Made by a program: the position numbers and the translations under genes
Source of the DNA: an uncultured Collinsella sp.
GTDB taxonomy: Bacteria; Actinomycetota; Coriobacteriia; Coriobacteriales; Coriobacteriaceae
DNA length: 23,418 nucleotides
Direction of reading: 5' to 3'
NCBI GenBank assembly: GCA_958407555.1
Contig: CATYJC010000013.1
Span: forward strand, 1-23,418
Shown: piece after piece, positions 23,365-23,418 of the stretch
Numbering within the stretch: position 1 is the first letter of the stretch
Layout of the letters: every line of letters begins with the position of its first letter
The notes under the pieces: model-generated
Databases searched by the model: none
What the model was told of the DNA's origin: nothing
Seen by the model: only the letters and a program-made list of their open reading frames with translations

Positions 23365-23418
23365 TGGCTCCCCGGGTAGGACTCGAACCTACAACAGCGC
23401 GGTTAACAGCCGCGTGCT
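23365..23418 (-). tRNA. tRNA-Asn (anticodon GTT), 5' part beyond the window
   Basis: On the minus strand the sequence folds as the 3' two-thirds of a tRNA. The anticodon stem CGCGG/CCGCG encloses loop CTGTTAA with anticodon GTT. A 5-nt variable loop, the T arm GTAGG-TTCGAGT-CCTAC, the 3' acceptor strand CCGGGGA, discriminator G and an encoded CCA follow. The D arm and 5' acceptor strand are outside the window. Confidence 0.93.

Noticed and set aside
1..23418. CRISPR arrays, insertion sequences with terminal repeats, complete prophage or toxin-antitoxin genes
   Set aside because: No regularly spaced direct repeats, no transposase gene and no such gene pairs were seen. Only the recombinase-like fragment at the left edge hints at mobile DNA.

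Overview
The window is a compact, high-GC stretch of bacterial chromosome. Almost every gene is on the minus strand; the two clear plus-strand genes are cobO and a DUF134/NifX-like fusion. GC content, the frequent GTG/TTG starts, the protein sequences and the gene order point to an anaerobic gut actinobacterium of the class Coriobacteriia, most like Collinsella. That assignment is inference from the sequence; no database was searched.

Left part (1-8.3 kb). The first ~320 bases hold what looks like the broken 3' end of a large serine recombinase, abutting and overlapping the 3' end of a DUF523 gene. Next come ftsH (membrane AAA+ protease) with a clear terminator, cobO (corrinoid adenosyltransferase) divergent from it, a 25-bp perfect inverted repeat, a MATE efflux transporter, a SpoU-type RNA methyltransferase, and the folate/dTMP pair thyA-dfrA. 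Divergent from thyA is one gene that joins a DUF134 DNA-binding domain to a NifX/NifB-like iron-molybdenum cofactor domain and ends in a Cys/His-rich tail. It has paired palindromes in its promoter region and a second, well-formed ribosome binding site inside the frame.

Right part (8.3-23.4 kb). Two classic bacterial neighbourhoods are joined head to tail on the minus strand. In transcription order these are: tRNA-Asn (partial), asp23/yloU, fakA (yloV), recG, rsmD, coaD, a DivIVA-like coiled-coil gene, DUF177 (yceD), rpmF, plsX, acpP, rnc, smc, ftsY and ffh. Many junctions overlap (ATGA, TAATG) or leave only about 10 nt, so translational coupling is likely. Intrinsic terminators or hairpins sit after the tRNA, between rpmF and plsX, between plsX and acpP, and after ffh. 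The two between rpmF and acpP probably act as attenuators within the run.

Functionally the right part links fatty-acid activation and phospholipid synthesis (fakA, plsX, acpP, coaD for CoA) with ribosome and RNA maturation (rsmD, yceD, rpmF, rnc), chromosome upkeep (recG, smc) and membrane protein targeting (ftsY, ffh). The part most worth a second look is the DUF134-NifX fusion with its regulatory region. Next are the long palindrome at 3.3 kb and the recombinase scar at the left edge.
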